Source: Glandiceps talaboti
Lineage: Eukaryota; Hemichordata; Enteropneusta; Spengelidae
Assembly: GCF_964340395.1 (NCBI RefSeq)
Contig: NC_135566.1
Coordinates: forward strand, 190,501 to 254,500
DNA: 64,000 nt
Direction of reading: 5' to 3'
Part shown: piece after piece, positions 39,401-48,506 of the stretch
Numbering within the stretch: the first letter of the stretch is position 1
How the letters are laid out: every line of letters starts with the position of its first letter
Program-made: the position numbers and the translations under genes
The notes under the pieces: model-generated
Told to the model about the DNA's origin: nothing
Seen by the model: the letters and a program-made list of their open reading frames with translations, nothing else
The model's database searches: none

Positions 39401-42400
39401 ATAACTACTTAATTACAATGTCTACAAGTACTATGGTGACCTAACCTATTTATCACATTCATACGCAATAACTGATTTATGATACATATTCTCATGCCTC
39501 TCAAATTCACCATCTATCAACATTACCTGAGTTTTTGTGAAGGTTACCAATTTAATGAATCCTGGTAACATAAAGGGTGAAATCAGATATAACACAAAGT
39601 TACATAATAACAGGTATTGTTTCCAATCAGCTTTACTAGACATTTGTTTGTCAATCTAGTACAAAGACTGTTGAGCTCAGGTAAATCTTACCTACATTGT
39701 ACTTACTACTACTACTGCTATTACTGATTACAATGTGAGCACCAATTTATCTCATTTTATAAGCTCTAATCAATTACATGTTGTCTTCCAATATCTGATT
39801 ACAAACTAAAAATATCTTCCATACTATGATTTAGCTAATAAAAGGTGATAAAAGAGAAATACAGTACTTGGTCATTGAGACTACATGTCAGTTTTCTCCA
39901 CATAACAGTGTGTTCCTTTTATTGTAGGCTTTTATGAAAACAATATAAGTTGACAAATTAACATATGTAAATTTCTTACATATTTCCACATGGCAAAAAC
40001 ACAGCATCATCTCACATTAACCCTGTCTGACATACTCTGTAACAGCATGTAGTATATGCCCTCAGTATAATTGATAAGGTGTGCTCACTATCAACATAGA
40101 TCTCAATGATAGTGGTAAAGGTATGTCTATCTGAATGTAAAGTATGTAGGCAATACATGTTATGACTGACAATAGTCTTTTTTGTCATAGTACATGATGG
40201 TACATGTGGGTTGCTGGATTATCTATATAAATGTTATATTCTATGACATTCATCATGAATCAAGTTAATCATTTCTACTGTGACGTTTTACACAAAGCTA
40301 ATTAGATATATTTTCCTCTTTTTACAATATATGTTGTGTGTACTACAGGTGTACACCCAATCATCAGCAAACAGCATACCTACACATAAAGTCAATTAAA
40401 ACACACCTACATGTACTGACTACCTAAAACCCAACCTGTAATTATAGCAGTGAGTCTAGCCTTCTTCCAACCCCCATAAATATCTCCACACCTTAATGAT
40501 ATTGAATGCAATACATCATGTGTAGGACAGCCCCAGGACCACACAGGTATGTCTATAACATGAAAAAAAATATGAATCTATCTCAAAAATGATGTTTTGT
40601 ATACTTGTATTGTAAATCTAATTTCTGGATATATTCTTTTTCTTCAATTTTTTTCTTGATTTTCTTTTCACATGTAATTGTGACATGCTTTATATAACTG
40701 AATCCCTGCTTGAATACAATTCAACATTACCACTAACACCAGTCTATATCCCTGCTTGAATATAATTCAACATTACCACTAACACCAGTCTATATTTCTG
40801 CTTGAATACAATTCAACATTACCACTAACACCAGTCTATATCCCTGCTTGGATACAATTCAACATTATTACCACTAACACCAGTCTATATTTCTGCACAG
40901 AAGTTCTGTTCCTTGTACTCATATTTATCATTATTTATAAGTTATGGATTTTCAATGGAATTTGGAAGAATTAAAAGATGGCTGACGAATTTCAAAACCT
41001 TAGGATTGTCCTTTTGATTCAGGATTGGTTTGTGACCTTCCATGTGCATCTACAGGATTTTACAATATGGTCACATAATCCAAACAGACAGCATACATTC
41101 ATGACAAACAACCCTGAAGAGATTGTCACTTTCCATTTTTGAAGGTAAACATGAGCACTTTTATGATTTTCATCATCACATGAATCATAATCATTCTAAG
41201 AATGACTCCTTTATTGTCATAAATCCTAAGAGGCATGACTATACACAATAGATTGCAGGAAATAAATCCATTACACCAAAATAACAGGACATGTGTTTTA
41301 TTCAATATCTACAAAGAGGAAGGAAAAAAAATTGTACTACATTTTGTACTACTAGATTGAAGTCACATCATAAAACCACAGGCACTGTCACTTCCTCACT
41401 TGAATGTCCTTAGATGTATTCACACTAATCCGACAACAAAAACCTGTTATGCTTTCATAGCCTTTGTTGTCAGATAAGCAGAGTGTGTTTCCTATATAGG
41501 TCATGGAAACTGTGTGTGGTTTCATGAAGTATGGTCCTTCTCCATGACTCAACTCTGACGTAAATTTGTTCATATATTTCCTGGTAACAAATACATGTTG
41601 CTATACTTTAATATATTATTCATATTACATAGTTTGCAAGATGTGACAAGTGAGACAATGTTGAAAATAACTTTTTCAAATTCAAGATTTTAAGGTTTGT
41701 GTTTGCTCCAGGTCATCTGTAAATTTGATTGGGTCATAGACTCATACAGACAGCTGTGTTTGATATGCTACAACAACTTCTGACTGAAATTTGGGGATTT
41801 ACTGAGCTAGAGCCAGAATGGAAAGTCATTAACCATTCCCTGGAGGAAATCAATGACTAATTGTAGTTACTTGGTCATTTTCCCTACTCAAGTTACACAT
41901 TTAAATCTCTTAACAAAAGTTTTTACTGTGAAGGCATATAGAAAGTCGATAACTATCAGAATGTCCTTGATTGTGTTTTACTGACTGTATTGTTACGTCA
42001 ACCATTAAACCAGGAGTCCAGGACATACTAGTACACAGCAGAACTAGCTTTCTCGATGACGGACGCCTGAACGAAGATCGAATGACGACATTCAATTGCT
42101 ATTTGTCACTAATATCAATGAGAGGTTGCTATGTTGTTAATACGAATTGTCTGGTATCGTTTACAAAACACACATACGGTAGTTTTAAGAAGCTAACTCG
42201 ATGAACGTAACCATCCAGTTTAATCGGGAGAGCTCTAGAAATGACAGTACATAAATATAACTACGAAATGTCACTGGCAGCGCAGAAAGTGACAATAATA
42301 CTTATTACATGTATATTTATGAGTAACGTTAAATATCCCACCATTTCGAGATGTTACAGAAAACTGACGAGAAAATGTTATTGAGTCTACATACAACCTT

Positions 42401-42881
42401 ATTATCAATATCATTATACGAGTTACGTCAATGTTCCCACATATTTACACTACATTTTCCCGAACTTGTTCAAAAACATTGCGGATGCGATCGTCACGGG
42501 AACAAATGGGGACGTACACGTGAACTCTTATCACCTCTACAGAGGGTGCTCCTAATACTAGTAAACAGGAGGGATTTCACAACAATCAAGACCCAACCAA
42601 TGACAATGCATTGATATTTCCCATAGCCATAATAAACTGTTGATTGCAATCGAACTCAAATCTCTAATCTTCTGAGAAAGTACCTATCCACACTGACAAG
42701 AGATAGGGTGTTAACCCTATGTGTACATGTAGTATAATGAAGTTGATACTAATCACTATATATCAATCCCGATGACATCGACAAAACTGATTTGACTATC
42801 AAAACTTACCTGGGCTTTGATAAACTGCTCTCTCTCTTGATCGAGACTGTTCGTACTTCGCCTCGAAAGAACACGCGACAT
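11630..42881 (-). CDS. HIP1R: HIP1/HIP1R huntingtin-interacting protein 1 family endocytic adaptor (24 coding exons)
   Basis: Exons, 5' to 3' on the minus strand: 42810-42881, 29581-29638, 28249-28394, 27738-27794, 27451-27531, 27034-27110, 26009-26070, 25218-25358, 23461-23594, 22944-23054, 22096-22262, 21379-21523, 20878-20962, 19867-19955, 16695-17184, 16023-16112, 15606-15692, 14966-15073, 14361-14503, 14028-14138, 13516-13668, 13022-13122, 12324-12553, 11630-11814. Phases match throughout and total 3123 bp, 1040 residues; human HIP1 and HIP1R are about 1040-1070. Start MSRVLSRR parallels the family's VLSRR N-terminus. Domains: ANTH about 20-290, linker with clathrin-box-like LVMFD at 320-324, coiled coil about 369-640, I/LWEQ (THATCH) about 780-985. 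The family couples PtdIns(4,5)P2 membranes and clathrin coats to F-actin in endocytosis. It may be the single pre-duplication relative of vertebrate HIP1 and HIP1R; linkage to CCDC62 favours the HIP1R name. Confidence 0.93.
13283..13375. mobile_element. fragment of the dispersed TIR element, copy D
   Basis: A CATGCACGCATGCACACA microsatellite is followed by ACCTTGCCTATAGCA and CAGTACAGTTGTGCTAAAAA. This matches the right end of the copy at 55755-56435, where a CA run is followed by ACCTATAGCA and TTCAGTTGTGCTAAAAAT. Only the microsatellite-bearing right end is present. Confidence 0.5.
16695..17184 (-). CDS. HIP1R: HIP1R exon 15: long coiled-coil exon with six 21-residue repeats
   Basis: This 490-bp exon encodes residues 476-638. 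After a lead ending DELIEQ, codons 32-157 of the exon (plus coordinates 16714-17091) form six consecutive units of exactly 21 residues. Each begins LQ or LE and follows the pattern L-x3-(V/I)-x2-(K/R)-x4-E-x2-(L/F)-x6. Twenty-one residues are three heptads, so Leu, Val/Ile and Leu/Phe fall in a repeating hydrophobic stripe. In vertebrates this segment mediates dimerisation and clathrin light chain binding. The human sequences, as I remember them, do not show such clean units, which suggests internal duplication in this lineage. Confidence 0.92.
17276..17396. repeat. 43-bp tandem repeat, three copies
   Basis: Units contain GGTAAAACAAAACTA, GTTACCATAGTTA and GTCCCTGTATGT. The array directly abuts the left end of the hAT-type element. 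Confidence 0.85.
17397..19553 (+). mobile_element. hAT-type DNA transposon derivative, 2.16 kb
   Basis: Perfect 16-bp terminal inverted repeats, CAGGGGTGAACAAATC at 17397-17412 and the reverse complement at 19538-19553, are bounded by ATGTA on both sides (17392-17396 and 19554-19558), a possible 5-bp target-site duplication. The subterminal 100 bp at each end are packed with GGTCC/GGACC motifs. CAGGGGTG-type ends are usual for hAT elements. The plus strand holds a remnant zinc-finger ORF but no catalytic transposase domain that I can see, so the copy should be non-autonomous. It is inserted in the HIP1R intron between exons 14 and 15. Confidence 0.8.
17774..17977 (+). pseudogene. hAT transposase-like zinc-finger remnant
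   Basis: The open stretch includes SCTTFCQTCLENPDIA, TDPFKVDPIKSHEKK and a following HIH, matching the spacing C-x2-C ... F-x-V-x2-IKSHE-x-S-x-H of zinc fingers found in hAT-derived proteins such as the ZNF862 type. Upstream KRKILNGDFTW (near 17665) may belong to the same protein. No dimerisation or catalytic segment follows; an imperfect duplication (about 17920-18000 and 18020-18110) breaks the region. Confidence 0.5.
20474..20742. repeat. 30-bp minisatellite
   Basis: Nine copies of a unit reading TATACTACAGACCAACTGTG plus ten further bases, very uniform (single changes such as GCATATTC). Because 30 is divisible by 3 it leaves an open plus-strand frame (YSSIYYRPTV repeated), which is a by-product. 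Located in the HIP1R intron between exons 13 and 14. Confidence 0.95.
21239..21332. repeat. (CCA)n-rich microsatellite
   Basis: CCA/CAC trinucleotides with interspersed CTA and TCA, grading into CATCAT, 47 bp before HIP1R exon 12 on the plus map. As transcribed on the minus strand it is TGG-rich. Confidence 0.9.
22411..22472. repeat. (CA)n microsatellite
   Basis: About 31 uninterrupted CA dinucleotides in the HIP1R intron between exons 10 and 11. Confidence 0.95.
23461..29638 (-). CDS. HIP1R: HIP1R exons 2-9: ANTH (AP180 N-terminal homology) domain
   Basis: The exons give NKAINTQEVPVKEKH, IIGTFQEKGAGTFWAVVGKL, CWKFCHVCHKVLREGHPN, LYDLCVKILFKLHAC and LQYFKRLIQVPTLP, in the family's usual order. 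INTQEVPVKEKH carries the basic lipid-contact region known to bind phosphoinositides in ANTH domains. Exon 2 (29581-29638) was found only by protein similarity: its donor is a weak T|GTAGAA, yet its phases fit both neighbours. It sits between two tandem arrays (29088-29518 and 29748-29932). Intron 1, about 13 kb, separates it from the start codon. Confidence 0.9.
23769..24815. mobile_element. nested inverted-repeat element, about 1.05 kb
   Basis: The outer arms are TTCAGGTTGACAG plus TTTTGTCAAA at about 23769 and their inverse TTTGACAAAACC and CTGTCAACCTGAA ending near 24815. GAGAGGTTTAGAT near 23799 pairs with ATCTAAACCTCTC near 24668. Inside, GGAAATCACAAACCCTGAAA (about 24187) pairs with TTTTAGGGTTTATGATTTCC (about 24635), and CATCTGGCTCAACAAAAATC (about 24300) pairs with GATTTTTGTTGAGCCAGATG (about 24605). 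A separate segment bounded by inverted TAAAGCCAG interrupts the right arm. No ORF. It lies in the intron between exons 8 and 9. Confidence 0.65.
25142..25168. repeat. (TG)n microsatellite
   Basis: Thirteen TG dinucleotides followed by GCATGCGTGCATGC, 50 bp from HIP1R exon 8 on its intronic (donor) side. Confidence 0.9.
26213..26862. repeat. about 50-bp minisatellite
   Basis: Thirteen copies of CACACTATATACTTCATATG, then GGGATACGGTATTC, then TTGTTATTTCTG. Two variant classes alternate irregularly (GGGGATACGG versus GTGGATACAG; CTGAACAC versus TTGCACAC). Long open frames on both strands are repeat read-through. It lies between HIP1R exons 6 and 7. Confidence 0.95.
26916..27001. repeat. (GT)n microsatellite, about 43 repeats
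   Basis: Uninterrupted GT run ending 33 bp from HIP1R exon 6 (27034-27110). In the transcript it is a CA run just downstream of that exon's donor site. Confidence 0.97.
27190..27408. repeat. about 54-bp tandem repeat, four copies
   Basis: Units carry AGGAGTTTTACAACAATGCT, then TTATACC or TTTTACC, and TAGTGATAACGTGTTCA. Located between HIP1R exons 5 and 6. Confidence 0.9.
28433..28528. repeat. 32-bp tandem repeat, three copies
   Basis: Three copies of ACTATTCTAAACCAAACTTT plus CAGATAATGAAT, in HIP1R intron 2 about 40 bp upstream (minus sense) of exon 3. Confidence 0.9.
29088..29518. repeat. 27-bp G-rich minisatellite next to HIP1R exon 2
   Basis: About 16 copies of GTGCAAGGTGGGGACAGGGC plus TGGAGAT-like ends; in some units the AAGGTGGGG part is AGATTGGGG. 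The plus strand is strongly purine/G-rich with GGGG and GGG runs in every unit, so it has G-quadruplex potential; the HIP1R transcript carries the C-rich complement. It begins about 60 bp past the exon 2 donor and is the most GC-rich stretch of the window. Confidence 0.95.
29748..29932. repeat. 12-bp tandem repeat (ACAACTATAGCC)
   Basis: About 15 copies of ACAACTATAGCC and ACAGCTATACCC variants. It lies 110 bp upstream, in transcript sense, of the HIP1R exon 2 acceptor, so exon 2 is flanked by arrays on both sides. Confidence 0.93.
29933..33074. other. HIP1R intron 1, 3' part
   Basis: AT-rich sequence with no coding exon recognised. A direct duplication around CAGACTAACACT...GTACATTTA occurs at about 30822-30895. 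Many ACATGTA motifs, no large array. Confidence 0.6.
33075..33257 (-). CDS. candidate alternative first coding exon of HIP1R (acidic N-terminus)
   Basis: A minus-strand frame stays open from 33434 to 32979, unusually long for this AT-rich DNA. From the ATG at 33257 it gives MPKRTRLQEIFDSDDDDENE, a Glu/Asp/Asn-rich middle, and ALILPQKL directly before GTAGGG, a donor in phase 0. HIP1R exon 2 also begins in phase 0, so this 61-codon exon could replace the normal first exon. I do not recognise the sequence. It could instead be part of another small gene or a chance ORF. Confidence 0.35.
33258..34734. other. HIP1R intron 1, middle part
   Basis: No coding signal apart from the open frame continuing upstream of 33257 to 33434. 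A short TTATTATTATTGTTTATTG-like stretch occurs near 34040. Nothing else recognised. Confidence 0.55.
34735..35292. repeat. 66-bp minisatellite
   Basis: About eight copies of a unit with ATAGTCTCTCAGATACACC, TATGTCAGGTGAGATCTGAT and AATCAATAGAACCAATGAAA. Variants (CTCTC/CTGTC, CCTATG/CCAATG, CCAATG/CCAGTG) are shared among non-adjacent units. Since 66 is divisible by 3 an open minus-strand frame of 194 codons (22-residue repeat) runs through it; treated here as non-coding. Confidence 0.93.
35293..35965. other. HIP1R intron 1, non-repetitive stretch
   Basis: Slightly more CpG-containing than its surroundings at 35370-35450 (TTTGCGCAAAG, GTTTGCGCATGTGC). No ORF or known element seen. Confidence 0.5.
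35966..36460. repeat. (TATG)n / (GT)n compound microsatellite, about 0.5 kb
   Basis: Roughly 400 bp of TATG with interspersed TCTG and TGTG interruptions, passing into about 35 GT dinucleotides at 36388-36460. Cys/Met/Tyr/Val-only and His/Thr/Tyr-only frames are artefacts of it. Confidence 0.98.
37137..37500. repeat. 31-bp minisatellite
   Basis: About twelve copies of AAATTCAGAACAATTTGTGG plus ACATCTTCTAG or ATACCTTCTAG; two copies lack part of the CTTCTAG segment. Confidence 0.95.
37853..38135. mobile_element. dispersed tandem-unit element, copy C (partial)
   Basis: Contains GTTGCTATGGGTGTGGTC twice (about 37856 and 37957), CCCTGTTGTTATATTTGCAA near 38035, then TGTTGCTAAGGGC and a short CACACACA near 38121. 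These are the same words, in the same order, as in the copy at 55755-56435. Inverted ends were not recognised here. Confidence 0.55.
39120..39415. repeat. about 54-bp tandem repeat, five copies
   Basis: Units read AAGGTAATCATAAATTTATC, ATATTACCATGT, GATAACTCATTTATTACATT with indels. In HIP1R intron 1. Confidence 0.9.
40698..40896. repeat. 46-bp tandem repeat, four copies
   Basis: Units contain CTGCTTGAATACAATTCAAC, ATTACCACTAACACCAGTC and TATATCC/TATATTT. In HIP1R intron 1. Confidence 0.92.
40897..42809. other. HIP1R intron 1, promoter-proximal part
   Basis: No exon recognised. CpG dinucleotides become more frequent from about 42000 to 42600, in keeping with proximity to the promoter. An 87-codon plus-strand ORF at 42351-42614 shows no recognisable family. 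Confidence 0.55.
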
Positions 42882-43060
42882 TTTAATGGATTTCTCTGGA
42901 ATGGATATATGTCTACACCTCAGTGATTTGTGACCGGTAAGTCCTGTGCACGATTCTGTCTAATCGTTCGGCAGATCTTCCCACGCTGAATATTATGATC
43001 GTGAGAGGAATACCTGGGTAGTCTTCACGCAAGGAAAATGGCGGAACTCCGCCTCTCGCA
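42882..43060 (-). promoter_or_regulatory. HIP1R 5' UTR and candidate promoter
   Basis: The sequence just upstream of the HIP1R ATG is clearly richer in G+C and CpG than the rest of the window and has no TATA box in an obvious place. On the plus strand AAAATGGCGG at 43035-43044 matches the YY1 core seen in many CpG-type promoters, followed by a palindromic GGCGGAACTCCGCC at 43040-43053. The transcription start cannot be fixed from sequence. Confidence 0.45.
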
Positions 43061-43489
43061 ATGTTATGTGGGTATGAATTTATGTTTAGTTTTAGTCACA
43101 TGACTGTCTCATGATCAATGTGGGCTTCCCCACATATGACATACACAGGAAGGATAGGAGTGCCCTAGATGTCGCATGGGTGGCGAAGGTTACGCGGTAC
43201 TACCGAAAGCACCAAATTCCAACCGTTGAATGGATTTTTTAAGGACGAAAATCAAGCTAGTCTTTTTAAGTAGTGTCGAGACAACCTATTGGAACTATGG
43301 CCCTAGAAAATCAATCGAATTATGAATATAATAGATATCCCGAGGAAGTCAAAATTTTGGTCGTTTTTGACACCGGCGCATATTAATCAATACTTCAATC
43401 AATCTTTACACATGCAATCTTTATTGCATAACAACATACCATAGCAAGCATGGTAAAACATACCGAAATAAAGTGAATATAATAGAGTC

Positions 43490-43700
43490 ATTTTAGCAAG
43501 CTGTCCAAGAGGAAGTTTTACATCAGAGGTCAAAATTAGGGCTTCTTCGGTAGCTACTCCTAGATTGTGGAATTCCCTTGACCTTACTATTCGCAATGCA
43601 CCTTCTCTGTCTACTTTTAAAACAAACCTAAACACGCACCTATTTCGGAAAGCATACTTTTCCAGTGGGCATTTTGTTTTTATCAGTACTGTTTCTTCTA
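43490..43700 (+). pseudogene. LINE reverse-transcriptase 3' end fragment
   Basis: The plus strand reads KIRASSVATPRLWNSLDLTI then RNAPSLSTFKTNLNTHLF. This is the widespread C-terminal signature of non-LTR retrotransposon polyproteins (APRLWNSLP...R.APS...FK..LKTHLF). Upstream frames are broken. A short relic lying in the HIP1R-CCDC62 interval. Confidence 0.75.
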
Positions 43701-43706
43701 ATGTCA

Positions 43707-43994
43707 TTATGTAATTCCCCTGTACCAAGATTTACAAAATTCTTGACATAAATTATCATGAACCTTCTTGATTGTAGAATTAAACTTGCAAAGATTTGAC
43801 CACATACTGTTCTCACTATATTTATCAAGTAAATTTCTTATATAAATGCCCCATTTTGAATAACGCATAGAAGACATGTAGGCTGCTCTCAATAAACCAT
43901 CTCCATCAACAATTAATCTATACAAATACTTTAACATCAGTTTAATTAAAGTTAAATTAACAGAAAACAACCTAATTCTCCAACAATACCACAT
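43707..43994 (-). pseudogene. second LINE fragment, opposite strand
   Basis: A 95-codon minus-strand frame (LIKLMLKYLYRLI, GDGLLRAAYMSS, KWGIYIRNLLDKY, SMWSN, WYRGI) has the spacing of the region after the RT domain in several LINE polyproteins, where LILKYWLKL, LxxAYxxx, NWxxxVRxLLxxxG and VWxxQ segments follow each other. It is truncated at both ends and lies head-on to the plus-strand fragment at 43490-43700. Confidence 0.5.
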
Positions 43995-44229
43995 CTTGAT
44001 ACCTTCTTAGAAACCCCCAAGTAGAAATCTATAAAAATAGAAATCTATAGAAATAGTTTTGGTAATGGTATAAAACAAAATTCACTTTGTCTGTTTATTG
44101 GGCACAGCATTACTTTCATTAATGTAATCATGAAAAAAGGAAAATAAGACATATGCAAAAGATACAAAGGTGTAAATTGAGGGCTTGGTTTCATCATGAT
44201 GCACATAGAGTTTATAAGTTAACAAATAC

Positions 44230-44450
44230 TATAATACATGCTAGAGAATAGAGATATTGACGTCTTCCTGAATATGTTGTTGAGGACATCTCTGGCACTG
44301 GACTCCAAGCCTTCAAAGGCCAGTCGCATGGTTTCCTTCTGACTAGGCCATAACTGATGGTTCTTTTTATTTGTCTTCATTTGATCTGCAGTGAACCATT
44401 TGATTGGCCTACTGGAGCATCACTTATGTTCTGGAGGGCTATTGTTCACA
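44230..44450 (-). pseudogene. short coding-like relic between HIP1R and CCDC62
   Basis: The minus strand reads ADQMKTNKKNHQLWPSQKE then TMRLAFEGLESSARDVLNNI and FRKTSI before running out of sense. A neighbouring frame just upstream gives LQNISDAPVGQSNGSLQ. The composition is protein-like and higher in G+C than its surroundings, but the frame shifts and no flanking exons were found. I do not recognise the family. It may be a retrocopy or transposon relic, or an unassigned exon. Confidence 0.3.
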
Positions 44451-44786
44451 TGTGCATATTATATGCAAAACAAAAATGCTATAATGGAATACATCTGTAA
44501 TTGAAGCTAGAAACTAATTTCAAAGAACTATCAAAATTTATTATCAAAGTTTTTCAAAATTATCTCAAAAAGAATATTTCAAAAGAATAATGAGCTCAAA
44601 TGATGAGTTTACCACTAATAGCTTTGGAGAAAATTCTCTAATTCAATATTATAATTGTATTCAACTATAGTTTAGTGTTTTGTATATATATACAAATGTA
44701 TATATAATTATTTGTTTTTGTTCTTTCTGCATGTTGTTTTTGACTGTAGATAATATTTTTTTTTTACATTATTCCATGTCAAATAC

Positions 44787-44972
44787 AATATACTATACTA
44801 TACTATACTATACTATACTGTACTATACCATACCATACTATATACTATACTGTACTGTACTGTATTATACTATACTATACTATACTATACTATACTATAC
44901 TATACTATACTATACTATACTATACTATACTATACTATACTATACTATACTATACTATACTATACTATACTA
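44787..44972. repeat. (ACTAT)n pentanucleotide microsatellite
   Basis: About 35 ACTAT pentamers with a central patch of TGTAC/CATAC variants near 44819-44866; the distal 100 bp are uninterrupted. Confidence 0.97.
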
Positions 44973-46149
44973 AGATATTCTGCTATTAGGTATTAAATAA
45001 GATAAGATATAGCATTATTACAACTGTATAGAAAATTGACAATTCTAGTTGGTATGCAAGTGGAATAAAGATACCCTCTCACTAAGAGCCTGTACTCGAG
45101 AAGCTAACCATTAATGACATGGGTGGAAACTTAAAGATGGTGTCTGACAGCATATGAACTAAACTTTTTGAGGTATAGAGCAAAATGTGTATATTTACCA
45201 CAAATATGGCTGCCATTTTGCTATAAAGGTTGAGGTCACAAAATTAGGTACATGTACTGTATAATATTTGACATGTGAACCAGGTTTGGTTGTAATTGAG
45301 TCATGAGTGTCTGAGATATGGCTATCCACACATGGATGGACATGGGTCATTCCTATAATCCCCATATGTGCATCGCCATTTGGGGCTAACAATGCATCAT
45401 TCAACTTTCAACAATTATACAATTGTGGGAGTATCACTATAATATGATCTGACCAGATATTGATATCGGTAGTTCAACGACCCCTGTAAAATAATAGTTA
45501 AATCCAAGTGAAAGCCATCAGTATGCGCCAATAAATGCACCATTCTTGACTGCACACTTCCTTCTGAATACATACAAAAATCACAAATGAATGACACACA
45601 TGTAATTATTATCTCTGATATTTATAACATTTATTTCAGAAGAAAGCCACTGAGGTGCATGTATTTCAGTCATGTATTCCTATATCACTTCATACCAGTA
45701 TATCTGATAAACTGACTGTGTTACTATGACAACATCACAAACTATGCTGATCAGTATAAATGAAAACAAAAACACTCCAATAAAGAAATCAAGGAGACAA
45801 ATTCTGAAGAAAAGTGTCAAACTCAAATTACTGGAGTAAGTAAGTCACATTCAATAGTATTCAAACAAACACTTATGGACAACACATGAAATAAGCTATT
45901 TAGTTTCTCCACCTGCAATGCTACTTGTATTCATGTTTTAATACTGCAGCCTGGTAATTTTTCAAGTGACAATGCTAAAACTGCAATCTACAAAATCTCT
46001 TATGGACGGCATAAAGTTGAATAATTTCCAAGTTGAATTATTACATTAGAAAATAGCTTATTCAGAATATCATTCAGACCAAATATTTGGGAATATCACT
46101 GATTTAGTCATTTTTATTACTTTGTTATTCAACTTGATGTCTGATGATT
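44973..46149. other. HIP1R-CCDC62 intergenic stretch
   Basis: No gene or repeat recognised; short ORFs only. Confidence 0.55.
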
Positions 46150-47115
46150 ACTTTCTGTCACAGTGGGTATTTCACTGTACTAGGAGCAAAGCAAATTGTA
46201 GACATGTTGTCAGTGGTATTTCACTGTACTAGGATCAAGGCAAATTGTAGACATGTTGTCAGTGGGTATTTCACTGTACTACCGGTATGTGCAAGGCAAA
46301 TTGAAGACATGTTGTCTAAAATATTTGTTTTTGTCAGTGGTATTTCACTGTACTACCGGTATGAGCAAGGCAAATTGAAGACATGTTGTCTAATGTCTTT
46401 AAAGGACATATGTTTTTGTCACAGTGGGTATTTCACTGTACTAGGAGCAAAGCAAATTGTAGACATGTTGTCTAATGTCTTTAAAGGACACATGTTTTTG
46501 TCCCAGTGGGTATTTCACTGTACTAGGAGCAAGGCAAATTGAAGACATGTTGTCTAATGTCTTTAAAGGACATATGTTTTTGTCCCAGTGGGTATTTCAC
46601 TGTACTAGGAGCAAAGCAAATTGTAGACATGTTGTCTAATGTCTTTAAAGGACATATGTTTTTGTCACAGTGGGTATTTCACTGTACTAGGAGCAAGGCA
46701 AATTGAAGACATGTTGTCTAATGTCTTTAAAGGACATATGTTTTTGTCACAGTGGGTATTTCACTGTACTAGGAGCAAAGCAAATTGTAGACATGTTGTC
46801 TAATGTCTTTAAAGAACATATGTTTTTGTCCCAGTGGGTATTTCACTGTACTAGGAGCAAGGCAAATTGAAGACATGTTGTCTAATGTCTTTAAAGGACA
46901 TATGTTTTTGTCACAATGTGTATTTCAATGTACTAGGAACAAAGCAAATTGTAGACATGTTGTCAAAAACATTTGTTTTTGTCAATGGTATTTCACTGTA
47001 CTACCGATATGAGCAAGGCAAATTGAAGACATGTTGTCTAATGTCTTTAAAGGACATTTGTTTTTGTCACAGTGTGTATTTCACTGTACTATGAGCAAGG
47101 CAAATTGAAAACATG
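46150..47115. repeat. 82-bp minisatellite with dimeric higher-order structure
   Basis: Thirteen units contain GTATTTCACTGTACTAGGAG, ACATGTTGTC and TAATGTCTTTAAAGGACATA. From about 46430 to 46950 two unit types alternate strictly: AGCAAAGCAAATTGTAGAC (A) and AGCAAGGCAAATTGAAGAC (B), giving a 164-bp higher-order repeat. Edge units are shortened and carry a TACCGGTATG variant. Confidence 0.93.
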
Positions 47116-48506
47116 AAGGGGTACAGACTAACTTGCCATGACTACAGACATTTACAAATTAAAGGGTTACAGACTAACTAACCATGCCAACAAATGGCTT
47201 GCCAACATCACTCCAAGTGACCAAACCATGAAATCTTTCATCTTTCCTATAAACGGAATATGGCGTATTTTGTGATATTCTGAATCATGTTCAGCAAGTG
47301 ATAGAGATCTCACCATGTATTCATATATGATAAAACAAATCACATCAGTTTATGGAATCTTTTATTGGTAACCAATATATCACAAAACATGAGTCCCTAT
47401 TATGCTTTGTCAATAGCAATTTGCCAATTGTCAATTTGCCCCCAGACAGGTTTAATATAAATGTCTGTGTATTTTGTACACTGACTTGGATTAAGTGGCA
47501 CCTTACTTACACACTGTGTCAGTAAAAACAAAGAAACTGAAATTGAGTGCGAGGGTAAGTTAACTGGTTTGGGAACAGTCCACTAATCTCAGTTCCGAAA
47601 ATTATTATATCCTGCAAACTTACCAGGCAAATGTTCTGAAAAAAGAAATATTATATTGTTTATACTATGAATAGCTGAACTCTAAAGAAAAAAAAAACAT
47701 TACAAAAACTTGCGCTGCATATTAAAAAGCAAAAAGCTGTATTTCAAATTTTTAAAATATTTTTCCTTTGGTATAAATAACATACAAAGATAATAATTAT
47801 GAAGATATAAACCCTGAGGGCAAAATATTTCAGCAAACATGTTTTCACATAAACAAAGTAACTTACAAAAAACAGAAAACAAATTATTCTAAACAATTTA
47901 TTCCTAGGTTAAATAATGCAAACTGTTTCTAGTAGGATCAGTGTTGTCCATTATTAATTTGATGTTATGTCTTGAATAGACAAACATTCCATTTGAAGAT
48001 CATTTTAGTACCTTCAATACGATACAATCCGTTAAACTTAATAAAATTACATTTCAATTTCAAAGCACCATAATTGTTTTCAAACATAGCAATTTTTTCA
48101 TTAAAATGAAGTTAGTTTTAAACCAATTTGAAATGAAAGATGGAAGAACAGATAATAGATACACTTAGAATTACCATGATAACTAAGTTATGTACAGATA
48201 TGATACATATTTAGTACACATTTTAAATATTGGTAAGATTGAGTGAATTTTCACTCGGCACCTTCAAATTTGTATATTACTTTTAGTTTTAAATTCACAC
48301 TTGGTTATCCACTGATTAACCATAAAAGTTTCATATACATTCTTACATGTACTTTTATATACAGTAATATTATTCTTAAATTTCATTTACAGTTTTAAAA
48401 TCACTACATTGAAGTTACCATAAACAAAGCATCTCCATTATAAAGTCATAGCTCCTGTTCATTCTTTGTTCACAATGGCCCTGAACCAATTCTTGGAATG
48501 TAGTCT
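47116..48506 (-). other. CCDC62 3' UTR and downstream flank
   Basis: No coding signal. A minus-strand AATAAA (plus coordinates 47897-47902) would end a UTR of about 600 nt after the CCDC62 stop; another lies near 47361. Neither is confirmed. Confidence 0.4.

Noticed and set aside
42351-42614. 87-codon plus-strand ORF near the HIP1R promoter
   Set aside because: No recognisable domain, no splice partners; CpG-rich promoter-proximal DNA tends to have longer chance ORFs.
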